Source of the DNA: Notamacropus eugenii
Lineage: Eukaryota; Chordata; Mammalia; Diprotodontia; Macropodidae
Length of the DNA stretch: 64,000 nt
Reading direction: 5' to 3'
Assembly: GCF_028372415.1 (NCBI RefSeq)
Contig: NC_092878.1
Span: 3,933,501 to 3,997,500 of the forward strand
The number at the start of each line of letters is the position of its first letter. The first letter of the stretch is position 1. Below are positions 23,081-36,140 of this stretch, piece after piece. The position numbers and the translations under genes are program-made. The notes beneath the pieces were generated by a model. The model was not told the origin of the DNA. It worked only from the letters and a program-made list of their open reading frames with translations, and did no database searches.

Positions 23081-24365
23081 AAATCAAAACTTTTTTCCTC
23101 TGAAATAAAAGGCATAAACAGAAAATTACATTTCTTTCAAACACTAGTTATTCACAACTTATAGAAACTACTTTTAAAGTTATCCAGACATTGCCAAAGA
23201 CCCACATGAGCTACCACTGAGCTTTAAAAAAAAAGTGTTATAGTTGCAATTTTGCAACTCTTCTTATTCCTACTGAAAGATAAAACATAACTATCTCAGA
23301 CTTCAAAATATGAAAATGAAAGGTTTCATGGATGGGAAATCACAATTGCCATGAGGAAGACTATGCACAATGCCTCATATACTCACCTACCGCCATAATT
23401 TAGTTAAAAGTAAAAAAGATGGAAATCAAGTAGATCTGATTTTAAGTCCTAAACCTGTAATTTAATAATGGTGTGACCTTGACATTAACTTTTCCAAGCC
23501 CTAGTTTGCTCAATTCTAAATGGCAATGATCATCTCAAACCTTCCTTTGTCACAGAGAAGCTATCCTAGAGAGTTGCCAGTGGTCACAGATGACTTGTAT
23601 GACAGAGCCATTTTATGTCAGAGAAAGGACCTGAACAGGTTCCTGACTTCAGGGCCTGCTCTTCCGTCAGCAATCCATGCTGTATTTCTGTATTATGTGA
23701 ATGTCCTTAAAACTATTCCCTTGTTAGTTCTCTAGGCTCCTGTAACTTTTACAACTTGCCTTCATTTACAGAGGATGGAATTTTTAAAATCTCAGCGTAT
23801 TATAAGAATGGATTTCAAATAGTTACTAGATTATACCACAGACCCTAATATTTTGAACATTTACAGGGAAAATAACAAAAATTTTATACTGTATGTCAGT
23901 TTCAGTACAGACAATGAAACTGACAGCTGGAAATCCCCAAGAGCACAATTTTTACCTTTTTATTAAAACACACTTCTCAACAATTATATTAACTATATAA
24001 TCAAAAGACCTTTACCTCATATTTGCCCTCCTCCCTAACTCATACTATAGGCCAAACAGAAGAGTTGAACCTTACCAGACCCCCTGCCGGGGACCAGACG
24101 CTGAGCCTGAACCATTCTTCCCTTTCCTCCCACCCCCTACCCTAATAAGTGAAGCTTATGAGGGTGCCAGGCCAACGGGGGAAAGTGAAAAGCAAGTATG
24201 TACTGGGGAGGGAAGGATAAGGGAAAAGACATGTCCCAATTCAGGTCTCATTCTGTCTGCAACCTCCGACCAGGACAGATAACTTGATGTCCAAGTTTCC
24301 CAAAAAGAAGGTAAAGAAGATAGGACATGAACAAAGTAAGAATTTAACTTCTTATTTGTTACAAA
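23081..24365. other. Intron 2 sequence with a MIR relic
   Basis: About 23430-23600 is a degraded sense MIR (taataatggtgtgaccttgac, gccctagtttgctcaattc). The rest is unclassified. Confidence 0.4.
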
Positions 24366-24369
24366 GATT

Positions 24370-24394
24370 CACACACACACGCACGCACACATAT

Positions 24395-24433
<39 letters not shown>

Positions 24434-24434
24434 T
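24370..24434. repeat. CA microsatellite
   Basis: An interrupted AC run with two atat interruptions. It accounts for the His/Thr- and Cys/Val-rich frames on the two strands. Confidence 0.95.
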
Positions 24435-24539
24435 TAAGCTGGGAGGTGGGAGACATGAGGAATGAAAACAGATTTTTGTCAAATCTTTTAAAATTAAAAT
24501 TTTCATTTCTATAATGTTTTGTAAATTGAAACTCTTTCA

Positions 24540-24740
24540 TATCCGCTACCTTATTTGACCCTTACAACAATCCTGGGAGGCAAACAAGGAAGACTTGTGC
24601 TCCCATTTTACAGATGAGGAAAATGAGGTTCAAAGTAAGCCACTGAGCCAAGGACACAGGGCTAATACGTCCCTGAGCTGGGTTTCCAGCCCAAGTCTTC
24701 CACATTCAACTTCAAAGGTCTCACCTCAAACCTAAGCTAT
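24540..24740 (-). repeat. MIR SINE
   Basis: Antisense MIR: taccttatttgacccttacaac, cccattttacagatgaggaaaatg, then a decayed tgagccaaggacacagggctaa and gggtttccagcccaagtcttcc. Confidence 0.75.
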
Positions 24741-27600
24741 CTTTTAAAAGTTAAGTACCTTTCACCATTACACTGAATAGCATGAGTTTAAAAAAAAAAA
24801 AAAGGCTTATTAGAAAACGAAATAGATTAGTTCATAAAGAGACTAGATGCTCCTCCTAGTGTTCAAGCAAGGCAAAAGAGCTATATTTCTTTTGGGTTTT
24901 CATAACATGGGAAAATAGAAAATAGCAATCCAAAAATCCAAATAATATGATAAATATGACTTAGAAAAGGGAAAATTTTAGCTTCAGGTATATACCTCAA
25001 CCTACCAACCCAACCCTAGAATTAAGATTAAAAGGAATTTTTTTTTTTCCAAGAGGTTGCCACCTTTCTACAAACACCCTTTACATGGGGAAGGACTTGG
25101 AATGCACAACAGAGAAGGGAGATACAAGACGAAGCAGTGGAAAAGTGACATGAAACGTGAAATATCTGGAATCCATTTGTAAAAATGAAGAACTGAGGAA
25201 TGACTATTTAAGCACAGTTTATAACAAAAGGAAAAGGGGGGGAGTAAAACTGGCTAGACCTCATTACAACAAAATAAATTTCTAGACCACGAAATGCTAA
25301 CATGGGATATTAATTTTTGCAAAATTGAGGAAATACAACAGAGAAATATGGAAGCTAATTCAGCATGAAGTGAGAAAAGGAAAAAATTAAAAACAAAGCA
25401 TATGTAAAACATACGTAAAAAAGGAATAAAGTGGAAAAGTAAAGCCAAATATTGTAAAGAAAAAATATAAGCAGAATGAGCAGAACATTACAGAAGAGAG
25501 AAAAGAGGAAGAAAGAAAAAAGAAAAGAAAAAGTGAGATATTTGCAAAGAAAGAATAAAGATTAGGAGGCAAGCATAAGGACAAATGAGAAAGAAGACTC
25601 TACCCATGAACATTTTGGAGTGCACAAAAAGTAAAGGAAAAAAATTGCAAGTCATTCTGAAGGATAAAAATGGATAAATTAAAGTTGAATCTCAAACAAA
25701 CTTAAAACTAATGGGAGGATATTCCAAAATTATTTCAAATGAAGGGGGGAAATCAACGATCACAAGTTTTCCAACAAAGGTAAAGAATAAAGGATTTGGA
25801 AGAAGAAATCACAGTATAAGGGATCAGAAACTTCATCAAACTAACCACGGAGGGCAGCTGGGCCTTGACCAAACGATAGACGGTACAATTTTCACGGAAT
25901 CTACAACTGACCATGTTTGCTCCCAGATATAGCCCTTAAACAGGCAAGGAAGGAAGGCAGAGTGAAAGGGAGGAAGATCACAGTCTTCCTGAGATTCAAT
26001 TTCCTAATTTATATGTAAAAATAACTGATTCTGGGTGCAGGCTATTCACCCTCTCCCTCTCCCCTAAGTCCCACTTGGCTCTGGATAGGGTGCAGTCCTG
26101 GGGAAGCCTGGTCTTGAAAGAGAAGGGTCAGGTTCTTTTTCTTAAATACTCCACTCCCTTCTTTAAGACTTCTTCCTGGAGCCCCGGAGAGAGTCACTTA
26201 AAGTTTAGGTTTGGTTTATATCTGGGACCAACCCAAAAAGGGGAAAATGAAGGGGAATAGAAAAGTGCTCAATATATTGTAGATAAGATATAGGATATCT
26301 ATTTATTTCTTCCTCAGAAAAGATATGCTTAAACACAAGAGACTCATGAGTGGAGGACTTAAGCAAACAGCAGGAATAATTTATGAGTACTATTATACTC
26401 TCCTGTGAGATGGATACAAAATACCAAATTTTCAATTCTGAAAATTCTCTAGGAATACTAAAATACTGTCCTTTCAATTATCTCTCCTGGTGCCTTGAAC
26501 CAAACAGTAGCATGAAGTCCATGTGGCATAACTCTTAATGGTCTCCTACAGAATCCCAAACAGTCCATTGAGTATAGTTCTTAAACCAATCCTAAAATTC
26601 ACAGGGGTTAGGGAGAGTCTAGCTCCACCATAACTGATGGTCCTGGAGATTACAGTTATCCACAAATAGTCAAGAAGTAGAATCGAGACATACATTTTTG
26701 GGGAGGGCTGATGAGGGAATTTGATTTGCTTTACTATCCATATTTTTCCGATGGAGGGAGGCGGAAGGAAAGTGGAGTGAGATGAGGAGAGAAAATGAAT
26801 GCTTCTTAACTGAAAAAGAAGTTTAAAAAACTAATCATTTCCCAAATACAAATTAACAAATTACTTTTTATAACAGTTATCACAGGTTACGGTGTGCTCA
26901 ATATCACAACCCAAGCAGCTATTTTGTGTTTCTTTCTTGAGTATAGGGGACTGAAACAAGAAAACAATCCTGAGATGAATATTTCCTGCAATGGAAATGT
27001 GACAGTAAAAAAAAAAAAATGTTAATACTGAACTCTATAGTTTCAGGGCTCAACTCTGTCAAAAACGATCTTTATTCTATTTGCCATTATTCTGCATTCA
27101 AGCTACTTCTGGCTTAGAGAGATGTCCAGATTGGTATAGTGCCTCATGTCCACAAGATGATTTCAGGTAACATAAATCTTGAATGAGGAAAAGGTATCTT
27201 AAAATACAATCTGGCTTAATAATCTAAAAATAGTTGAGAATCCAATCTTCATTCCATTCCTCCAGTATAGCTCCCCTGGAGGAATACAAAGGGCTATTCC
27301 CAGAGATCTATATCAAAAATTTTAAGTGAATAGGACACAGAAGATGGAAAGGAAGAAGGTATTTTCTTCAAATAAGTACTAAGGCCAAAGGTGGGGAAGG
27401 AAATAGTTAAGATAGTAAGAGTTAGGCTTATCGAGTTTCTCTCAGAACTTTCAATATAAGGAGGAGCTTGAGATAGCGCATCTCCAAAGGTGACCCTCTT
27501 CCATGACACAGGAACCTCTTCAACCTGGAAACTCACTTCACCCCATACTTTGGAGGTATCCTTTGCCCCGTGTCCTCACCTACTGATAGGCTAATTCATC
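24741..27600. other. Intron 2, A-rich, no gene seen
   Basis: A long A- and GA-rich stretch (especially 25380-25560) without recognisable repeats or exons. Short A runs lie at 24790-24803 and 27007-27019. The lysine- or phenylalanine-rich frames reflect base composition only. Confidence 0.45.
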
Positions 27601-27604
27601 TTAA

Positions 27605-28375
27605 AACCTTCAATTCATGGAACACTCATGCACTGTGGATGGAGTCATGAATTCACTTAACCACTCTGGAGATCAATTTGGAATTACGCTCAAAGGGCTA
27701 TAAAATTCTGTAAACCCTTTGATCCAGCAATATCATTACTAGTTCTATATCCTAAGAGATTATTAAAAAAGGGAAAAGGACCCACATGTACAAAAATATT
27801 TATAGCAGCTCTTTTTTGTGGTGGCAAAGAATTGGAAATGGAGAGGATGTCCATCAATTGAGGAGTAGCTCAGTAAGTTGCAGTATATGAATGTAATGGA
27901 ATACTACTGTGCCATAAGAAATGATGAGTAGGTGGATTTCAGAAAAATCTAGACTTACATGAACTAATGCTGAGTGAAGTGAGTAAAACCAAGGGAACAT
28001 TGTATACAGTAACAGGAACATTCTGTGATGATCAACTGATAGACTTAGCTCTTCTCAGCAATACAATGATCCAAGACAATTGCTCACGGTGGAAAATGCT
28101 ATCCACATGCAGAGAAAGAACTATGGAGTCTGAATGCAGATTGAAGCATACTACTTTCACTTTTTTTAAATTTTTCTTTCTCATGGTTTTTCCCTTTTGT
28201 TCTGATTCCTCTTTCACAACATGACTAATGTAGAAATATCTTTAACATGATTGCACATGTATAATCTATGTCAAGTTGTCTTGCTATCTTAGGGAGGGGG
28301 AGAGAGGGAGAGAAATTTGGAACTCAAAATCTTATGAAAATAAATGTTGAAAACTATTCTTTACATGTAATCGGA
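27605..28375 (+). mobile_element. 5'-truncated LINE-1 3' end
   Basis: End of ORF2 and 3' UTR: ggaattacgctcaaagggc, tttgatccagcaatatcattactag, gtggcaaagaattggaaatg and gtccatcaattgaggag. It ends with aatttggaactcaaaatctt and tttacatgtaatcgg. It is truncated and has no intact frame. Confidence 0.85.
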
Positions 28376-28384
28376 CCAGCTCCT

Positions 28385-28935
28385 TTGCCTTACGGAATAT
28401 CATATTCAATTTCTTCTATCTTTTAATGTAGAAGCTGCAAGGTCTTGTGTGATCCTGACTGCAGCTCCTCGATATTTGAATTGTTTCTTTCTGGCTGCCT
28501 GCAGTGTTTTCTCCTGTATTGGATAGTTCTGGAATTTGGCAATGATATTCCTTGGTGTTTTTAGTTTGGGGTTCCTTTCAGGAGGTGAATTTTGCCCTCT
28601 GGATCTAGGACTTCTGGGCAATTTTCCTTGATGATTTCCTGGATGATATTGTCCAGGCTCTTTTTTTCATCATGGCTTTCTGATAGACCAATAATCCTTA
28701 GATTTTCTCTCCTGGATCTATTTTCCAGGTCAGTTGTTTTTCCAATTAAATATTTTACATCCCCTTCTCTTTTCATTCTTTAGATTCTTTTTGACTGACT
28801 CTTGTCTCATAGATTCATTAGCTTCTACTTGCCTGATTCTGATTTTTATCAAATTGTTTTCTTCAGTTAACTTTTGCATCTCCTGTTCCATCTGTCCAAT
28901 TGTTCCTTTAAGGAGTTATTTTCTCCAGGGAGGGG
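28385..28935 (-). pseudogene. LINE-1/HAL1 ORF1 fragment
   Basis: Minus-strand relic of the ORF1 protein: RRM-like text (VKYLIGKTTDLENRSRRENL then RIIGLSESHDEKKSLDNII), followed by the C-terminal KTLQAARKKQFKYRG and ITQDLAASTL. A frame shift separates the two parts near 28600. It is more diverged than the two full HAL1 copies and lacks a 3' tail. Confidence 0.8.
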
Positions 28936-29590
28936 AAGAACCTCCAATTCAAGGAGAAGGCCCAAGTAAAAGATGCTTTCATTCTTCTCCATGCTGTGCT
29001 TGATGGGGTAGGTTTTGGGAGCCTCCTTCAACTCTCCTTGAATCTTCCCACTTTATCTGGCATTGGCCTGAGGACATAAGCTTTCCATTATCTCTACGCC
29101 CAAATCTCTGTTACCCTTAATCTAGCCTAGCTCTCCATTGTCTGTTATCTCCAGGTAGCCCTCAGCTACTCCCCACCTTGCATCCCAATCTCTTGGTTCC
29201 CAGTATTGGACCTCTAGTCACCCCAGCTAATGGCCACACCCATCAAGACCCTCCAAAAACCCTCCTCTAGTCACCTCAGACTACTTGGCCATCCCTAGAT
29301 ACCTCTGACAGTCTTTCTGTAGATAAGATCCACCCTGCCTCTGTGAAGGTTCTCAGATTCAATCTGACTCTCATCACAAGGGCTCAGATTCATTCTGTCC
29401 TGCTGGTATTAGCTGTACAAATGCTCAAATTCCTTAAGAGTCTATCCAATATGGTAGATCTTTAATAAACATCGTTTTTCTTTGGTGGAAAGAAGGCTTG
29501 GGTTGAACTCATTCGAGCAGAACCCAGTGTGTCGCTATTTCAGGGTCCCAGTACCCCTAAACCTCAACATGTTGATTCATATCCACAGGA
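28936..29590 (+). mobile_element. Probable solo LTR
   Basis: GC-richer block starting about where the ORF1 relic stops. It has AATAAA at 29464-29469 followed by a G/T-rich stretch, ggcttgggttgaactcattcg and cagaacccagtgtgtcgct, resembling R-U5 of a retroviral LTR. No gag, pol or env text is adjacent. The ends are not precisely placed. Confidence 0.45.
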
Positions 29591-30204
29591 ACAGAATTCT
29601 ATCCCTGTAAGTAATTTATTCTCTCCTACTCAATATGTGTTTTTGGGAATTATATGTTTAGCATTTCTTTTGTTTAGAGAAAATAAGAAGTGGCACTCTA
29701 CCCAATTTACATTGTACTTAAATGCCTTTCTAGATCCTTTTTGGGGAGATTCTAAATGAATCAAATTATCTAACCCTTAGGTAATTTTTCCCAGGTCTCT
29801 AGGATGAAGGTTTAAAAAGTCTGAGAAAAAATTGGATATCCCTTAGAAGTCAGTCTCCTTCAGAACTGAACCTAACACATCCATTTGGGTGCTCTGGTAC
29901 TGCCTAAGAAGATTCCCATTAGTGGTGTGTGTTGATGATGTGTTGATGAAGATGAGTGCTTCATCCCACCAGCACCCTAACATCATACAAAGACACCACT
30001 GTTTACATACATACAGATAATAATTCTTCTACTAATTAACTTACAAGCTTGTCTTAAAAGCATAAAGCTTTATATAAATGTGAGTTTACAGGAGCAAAAT
30101 TATTTAAATGATACAAAAGCTACTGATTTTAGAAATTGGCAGAACACGGATTTAAATGTTAGAAACAGGCATTTGCTTAACATAGATGATCAACTTTGTA
30201 ATTT
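29591..30204. other. Intron 2, unclassified
   Basis: No gene or repeat recognised. There is a short gtgttgatgatgtgttgatgaagatg duplication near 29930-29955. Confidence 0.4.
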
Positions 30205-30370
30205 GCACAGGTAGCCACCAGCTTCTGAGTCAGGACCCTGAGTTCAAGTGTAAGCTCTGTTAGACTTACTACGTATGGGACTTTGAACGATACACTTGCT
30301 CTCTCAAGTGAAGATAAGAGGTTTGGACTGCAGGATCTCTAAGGTCCTTTGAAGATAAACCCACTGTTTG
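30205..30370 (+). repeat. MIR SINE relic
   Basis: Order gagtcaggaccctgagttcaag, ttactacgtatgggactttg, then ggactgcaggatctctaaggtcc fits a decayed sense MIR or related SINE. Confidence 0.5.
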
Positions 30371-30435
30371 AAAAAAGTGGACAATCCACATACATGAAGA
30401 AGTACCATTACAGACAGGAAGTATCATTAAAACCA

Positions 30436-32028
30436 AATTGGGTGTTGAGCCAAGATGGCAGAGTACAGAAAGCATTCAGATGAATTCTCCCACCATTCCA
30501 CTCCAAACAACTTTAAAATAACACCTCAAATGAAATTCTGAAGTGGCAGAGCCAACAAAAGGTCAGAGTGAGATGTTCTTCCAGCCCAAGACAACATAGC
30601 AGGTCAGAAAAAGAGATCTGTGATCCAGGAGAGGCGGCTAACCCATAGCCCATATGGATGAAACATCAATGGAACTAGGTGGTGGTGACAGAAGTAGCAG
30701 CAGCTTTGGGAGTTCTAAAACTAGAGATTAAGAGAGGACCTAGCAACAGGTCAAAAGAGATTACAAGGAGCTCCATGCCAGCCCAGAACACAGGACAAGA
30801 TGCTATTTAGCAATTCCACACAATCTATGCCCACTTCAGAGTCATAGCTTAAGGGCAGGGAAGAACAGTCTCTGTCCAGAGAGAGAGGCAGCACAGTATA
30901 CCTTCCCAGGGATTTCAAAGGATTAGGGGAACAGAGGAACAAAATTGTTAAAGGAGCAGAACACAGACCAGATAGCAGTGACCACACCTCTCCCCAGATC
31001 ACACTAGACTAAAAAGCAAAAAAGGAGTCCTACCAAATGCCTTTTATGACACAAATGTGGTTTTGATACCTAAACTAGAGAAACAAAAGCAGAGAAAGAA
31101 AACTATACAACAATTTCCTTAATGAATACAGAAGCAAAACATGTTATATTAGTAAGGAGATTACAATAGTATATCACAAAAATATGAGCAGGTGGGATTT
31201 ATACCAAGAATGCAGGTCTGATTCAACATTAGAAAAACTTTCAATATAATGGAACAAATCAATAACAAATACAACAGAAATCATATAAATAGATATTAAT
31301 AGATTGTATTAATCACCTTAATAAATGCAGAAAAAACTGTTGACAAAACATAACACCCGTTCCTATTAAAAACACTAGAAAGCATTGGAATAAATGGAGC
31401 TTTCCTTGAAAAGATAAGTTTCAAAGGAGTTGTATCTAAAGTATTAATAACTGTCTATCTAAAACTAATAGCAAGCATGTTCTGTAATGAGAATAAGCTG
31501 GAAGCTTTCCCAATAAGATTGAGGTAAAGCAAAAATGCCCATGATCACCACTATTATTCAATACTGTACTACAAATGCTAGCTATAGCAATAAGAGAAGA
31601 AACAAATTGAAGGAATTAGAGAAATGAGGAAACAAAACTATTACTTTTGCAGATGATACAGTTAGAGAAACCTTGAAAATCAACCAAAAAAACTAGTTGA
31701 AATAATTAACTTCAGCAAAGTTGCAGGATATAAAATAAACCCACATAGACTATCAGCATTTCTATATACTACCAACAGAATCCAGCAAAATACAAAAAGA
31801 GAAATTCCATTTAAAATAACTGTAGACAACATAAAATACTTGTGCATCTATTTGCCAAGGCCTATCCAGGACCTATATGAACAAAATTACAAAACACTTT
31901 TCACACAAATAAAGTCAATCTAAACAACTGGAAAAATATTAAATTGCTCATGTGTAGGCAGAGCCAATATAATAAAAATGACAATTCTCCCTAAGTTAAT
32001 TTACTTATTCAGTGCTATACCAATCAAA

Positions 32029-32096
<68 letters not shown>

Positions 32097-33660
32097 TTCT
32101 CATAAAGCTAGAAAAAATAATAAAATTCATCTGGAAGAATAAAATGTCAAGAATATCAGTGGAATCAATAAAAAAAAAAGGGAAGGAGGGAGGCCCATAT
32201 CTCAAGCCGTACTGGCTAAAAAATGGAGTGGTGGATCAGTGGAATAGATTAGGTATACAATACAGGGTATTAAATTACCATAGTAATCTAGTCTTGGATA
32301 AACCCAAAGAGGCAATCTTTTGGGACAATAACTCACTATTTGAAAAAAAAACTACTGGGAAGCAGTTTGGCAGAACATAGGTACAGACCAACATTTCACA
32401 CCATGTACCAAGATCAAAATGGGTATATCATTAGACGTAAAGAGTGATATCACAAGCAAATGACGGGAGCTTGTAATTGTTTGCCTGTGAGATCTATGGA
32501 TAAAGGAAGAATTTATGACTAAACAAGAGAGAGAGGGCATCATGGGATATAAAACGGATGAATTTGATTACATTAAATTAAAAAGGGTTTGCAGAAACAA
32601 AATCAATTTAGCCAAGATTAGAAAGAAAACAGAAAACTGGAGGAAAAAATTTTATAGCAAATTTATCTGATAAGGCTTTATTTCTCAAATACATAGAGAA
32701 CCGAGTCAAATTTGTAAGAAAAGAAGTCATTCCTCTATTGATAAAACAGTCAAAGGATATGAACAGGCAGGTTTCAGAGAAAAAAAAAATCAAAGCTCTC
32801 TATAGTCACACAAAGAAATGCTCTAAATCACTATTGATTAGAGAGAGAAATTCAAAATAAAACAGCTCTGAGGTACCACTTCATATCTATTAATTGGCTA
32901 AGAAGACAGAAAAGTAAATAACAAATGCTTGAGGGGATGTGAAAAAAATGGGACACCAATGCACTATTGTGAGCCAATCCAATCACTCTGGAAAACAATT
33001 TGGAACTATGTCCAAAAGGCTATCACATTGTTCATACCCTTTAACCCAGCAACACCACTACTAGGTCCATGTACCAAAGATATTTTTCAGAAAAGGAAAA
33101 GGACCTATATGTACAAAAATATTTATAGCAGCTCTTTTTGGGGTGGCAAAGAACTGGAAATTGAATCATCAAATGGGAAATGCTGAACAAACTGTGCTTT
33201 GTGATTGTGTTGGAATACTACTGTGCTATAAGAAATGAGTAAGATGGCTTCAGAAAAACCCAAGAAGACCTGCAAAGCGAAGCGAGCAAAACCAGAATTT
33301 TGTACATAGTGACAGCAACAGTGTAAGGCTAATCAGCTGTGAAAGACAATGGTCCAGGACAATTACAAAGGACCCACGATGAGAAAGGTCATCCACCTCC
33401 AGAGAGAAGACCAATGGACCAGGAATGCACATTGAAGCATAACTTCTTTAACTCTCTTCGCTACTACTGTCTTATTTCTTGTGTGTTTTCTTCTGCAACA
33501 TGGCTAATATGGAAAAATACGTTGAATGACTTCATGTGTATAATTAATATCAAGTTACTTTTTTAAGGAGGAGGAAGGGGAGGGAGAGAAAGAATTTGGA
33601 ACTCAAAATTTTTTAAAATAATTGTTGAACAAATTTACATGTAATTGGGAAATAGTTACT
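30436..33660 (+). mobile_element. LINE-1 with 5' end and large internal deletion
   Basis: Starts with a LINE-1-type 5' end including GCCAAGATGGC at 30449-30459 and about 580 bases of 5' UTR. At about 31030 it passes straight into the reverse-transcriptase part of ORF2 (text for NAFYDTN). ORF1, the endonuclease and early ORF2 are absent. The FADD box is visible at 31646-31657. ORF2 continues with many stops to the usual 3' end near 33640. A pure CA run interrupts it at 32031-32095. It lies antisense in GALK2 intron 2. Confidence 0.8.
32031..32095. repeat. CA microsatellite inside LINE-1
   Basis: About 32 uninterrupted AC units between ccaatcaaact and ctttctcataaagctag, replacing a short A/C-rich part of the LINE-1 ORF2 sequence. 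Confidence 0.97.
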
Positions 33661-33769
33661 GAAGTAAAAATAATTTTTTAAAAATGGCAAAGTTAATGTG
33701 ATGAGGTTAAAACAGAAGAAAAACTGACCAAACCAGTTACAGATGTCTTTTCAAGAGTTCCCAAAATTA

Positions 33770-34960
33770 CAGAGTAATTAGATAAACTGATTAGGTCAAT
33801 GCTGATTTATCCAATAAATATTTATTACTTACTAGAGTCAATAAATTTCTCCAAACTATGGAAGTGTTCTGTTATCAACTGATAAACACTTATTAAGTCT
33901 ACTAGGTATGAGACACTGTACTAAGCACTGAGGATACAAAGAGACAAAAGATGGTCCCTGCCCTCAGGGAGCTTACCAACTAAAGAGGGAGACAACATGA
34001 AAATATATATACATACAAAGCAAGCTAACTAAATAGGAAATAATTAACAGAGGGAAAGCACCACAACTAAGAATGGTTGGGGAAAACTTTCTAGTAGACT
34101 GCAGGATTTTAGCTGGGACTTAAAGAAAGTCAGGAAGGTCAGTAGCCAGAGTGGAAGGGCAGAGTGTTCCAGACATGGAGGACAACTAGGAAAAATGACT
34201 AGAGCCAAGAGACAGAGCATCTTATTCAAAGAAGGTTCACTGGACATCACGACCTCAGAGGACATGTTGGGAAATACGATATGAAAGGTATGAGGCAGCT
34301 AGGTTACAAAGGCTTTAAAAGCCAAGCTGGGCATTTTGTATTGCATCCTATAAGCAATAAAGTCCGTTGGAGTTTCCTGAGTAAGAGGTGACATGAAAAG
34401 ACCTGCATTTTAGGAAAAATCACTTTAGTGGCTGAACAGAGAATGGACTGGAGAAGGAGAGGTTTGAGACAAGCAGATCTACCAGCAGACACTGCAATGA
34501 TCCAGGCATGAGGTGATCAGGGCCCATACAAGAGTGGTGGCAGGATCAGAGGACAGAAAGTGGCATATTTGAAGATGGTACAAAAGTGAAATCAACAAAT
34601 CTTAGCAATAGTTTGGATGCGGAAGGGGAGGGGAGGTGTAAGAGATGAGGAGTCCAAGATGACTGGGTAAGAGTCTAGGTTACAAGTCTAAGAGACTCCT
34701 CTCCAATAATAAGGAAAGTGGGAGGTGGGAGGGTTTAGGAGGAAAGATAATGAACTCTGTTTCAGACATATTGTTTAAGATATCTACTGGACATCCAGTT
34801 TGAGATATTTGAAAGGTAGTTGGAGAGGAAAGATTGGAAATTAGTGGAGATAGTAGGACCAGAAAGAAAGATTTGAAAATTATCAGCAAAGAGACAGGAA
34901 ATCCTGCAGAGCTGCAAAATCTGAGGGGAGCCGCTAAAAGTCTCTCTATGAGGCACCTAT
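33770..34960 (-). mobile_element. L2-clade LINE relic, about 1.2 kb
   Basis: Antisense relic of the end of an L2/CR1-clade reverse-transcriptase ORF. Minus-strand frames still show family-like text, for example LQSILCSATKVIFPKM at about 34400-34450 and MSETEFIIFPPKPS at about 34740-34770. The plus strand shows the usual tactaagcactgaggatacaaag start. Several stops and frameshifts are present. Confidence 0.75.
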
Positions 34961-35753
34961 TTTTCCCAGTGAAAGATCACCCTATTGGAGGTCCATGAGT
35001 AATAGATACTCAGCCATGCGATCTCAACAGAGTAGGATATGTCATATAATAACATTAATGTTACAAGAAACCAGCCTGTAGACTGCCAAGAGGAAGATGG
35101 TCAAAGATGGTCAAAGACCTCCAGAACCTAGATCATGCCACATGTAAAAAAATAAAATCAAATCACTGATAACTTCTCAAGTATTCTCCTCGTCAAGGGT
35201 GTGCTGGAGCCAGCTCAAGCGGGCAGAGTTAGCTGTTAAATCTTCATTTTAAGCATTTTATACTTCAGAAATCACAGATGCTACAAATTAGGCCTTGATT
35301 CATTTTTTTTCTTGTTGACTGTCTAGACTTAAGTGAGGGAGAAAATGTTAATAAGGCAGATTAAATTAAAAAATGTGCAATCATATCTAATTCTTTGTGA
35401 CCCTGTATGCAGTTTTCTTGGTAAAAATTATACAATTCTATCTAAATTAGCTAATAAGCTCTACAGAAATAAGGGAAATTTCTAAATCACATCAACCCCA
35501 TAAAATTTTTTGTCAAGTTATTCTGTACAAACACATAAATGAAGTAATGAGCAAACAAACTGAGCCTCAAACATGGATTTAGTGAGCCCATGAGGGAGGC
35601 TTAAGCACTCCCACAACCATATATGTCATATAATCTGTTTCCTCAAGCCCTCTCCCCAAGAAAAAAAAAACAGCAAAATATCAACAAATTCAGAATTTAC
35701 CAGTTTTTTTTTATTTTACAGCAAAATAATTAAGAGAATGAATTTCTAAGTAC
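34961..35753. other. Intron 2 sequence next to GALK2 exon 2
   Basis: Mostly unclassified AT-rich DNA. Around 35375-35420 is a short MAR1-like piece (atctaattctttgtgaccctg). A duplication of gatggtcaaa lies near 35095-35110. Confidence 0.4.
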
Positions 35754-35842
35754 CTATTAAATTGACTCGTCCTGGTGCCCGAACATAAAATTCAGGTATG
35801 GATCCAAACTTGGAAACGAACATCTCCTTCAGCTTTAGCAGT
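35754..35842 (-). CDS. GALK2: GALK2 coding exon 2 (N-acetylgalactosamine kinase)
   Basis: Minus-strand exon of 89 bases between acceptor TTTGCCTTTCAG and donor ATAG|GTACTT. The first base completes the arginine codon started in exon 1 (AG|A), and the last base starts the glycine codon finished in exon 3. It encodes residues 18-47. The text includes [20 protein letters not shown] and then RAPGRVNLI, the N-terminal half of the galactokinase signature. Differences from the human protein, as I recall it, are conservative (about three residues). Exons 2 and 3 together are 213 bases, a multiple of three, so joint skipping would keep the frame but remove the sugar-binding signature. Confidence 0.97.
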
Positions 35843-35909
35843 CTGAAAGGCAAAGTGAAATATTTCAGGATATTTTTGAACTAAGGACCAAAAAAACTCA
35901 CATTTCAAC

Positions 35910-36140
35910 TAGCACTGCGGGATAGTGGAAATAACACTGTTCTTGGAACCAGGACATCAAAATTCAGACCCAGGATCTGACACTTATTAGCGGTGTGATT
36001 GTACAGGAAATATCACTCTGACCTCTTGGACCTCCGTTTCCTCATTTGTAAAATGGTATGCAAATCACCTACCTCGGAGGTTTTTTGTGGAGGAAATGCT
36101 TTTTTAACATTAAAGCACACAAAAAATGTTATTATTAGTG
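35910..36140 (+). repeat. MIR SINE
   Basis: Clear MIR order: gtggaaataacactgttcttgg, cacttattagcggtgtgattg, ctccgtttcctcatttgtaaaatgg, and the ctacctcggaggttt region. It lies about 70 bases upstream of GALK2 exon 2 in gene orientation. Confidence 0.8.

Noticed and set aside
27605..28935. Twin-priming inversion of one LINE-1
   Set aside because: The inverted ORF1 piece lies beyond the 3' end of the plus-strand piece, whereas twin priming would put it on the 5' side. Two separate events fit better.
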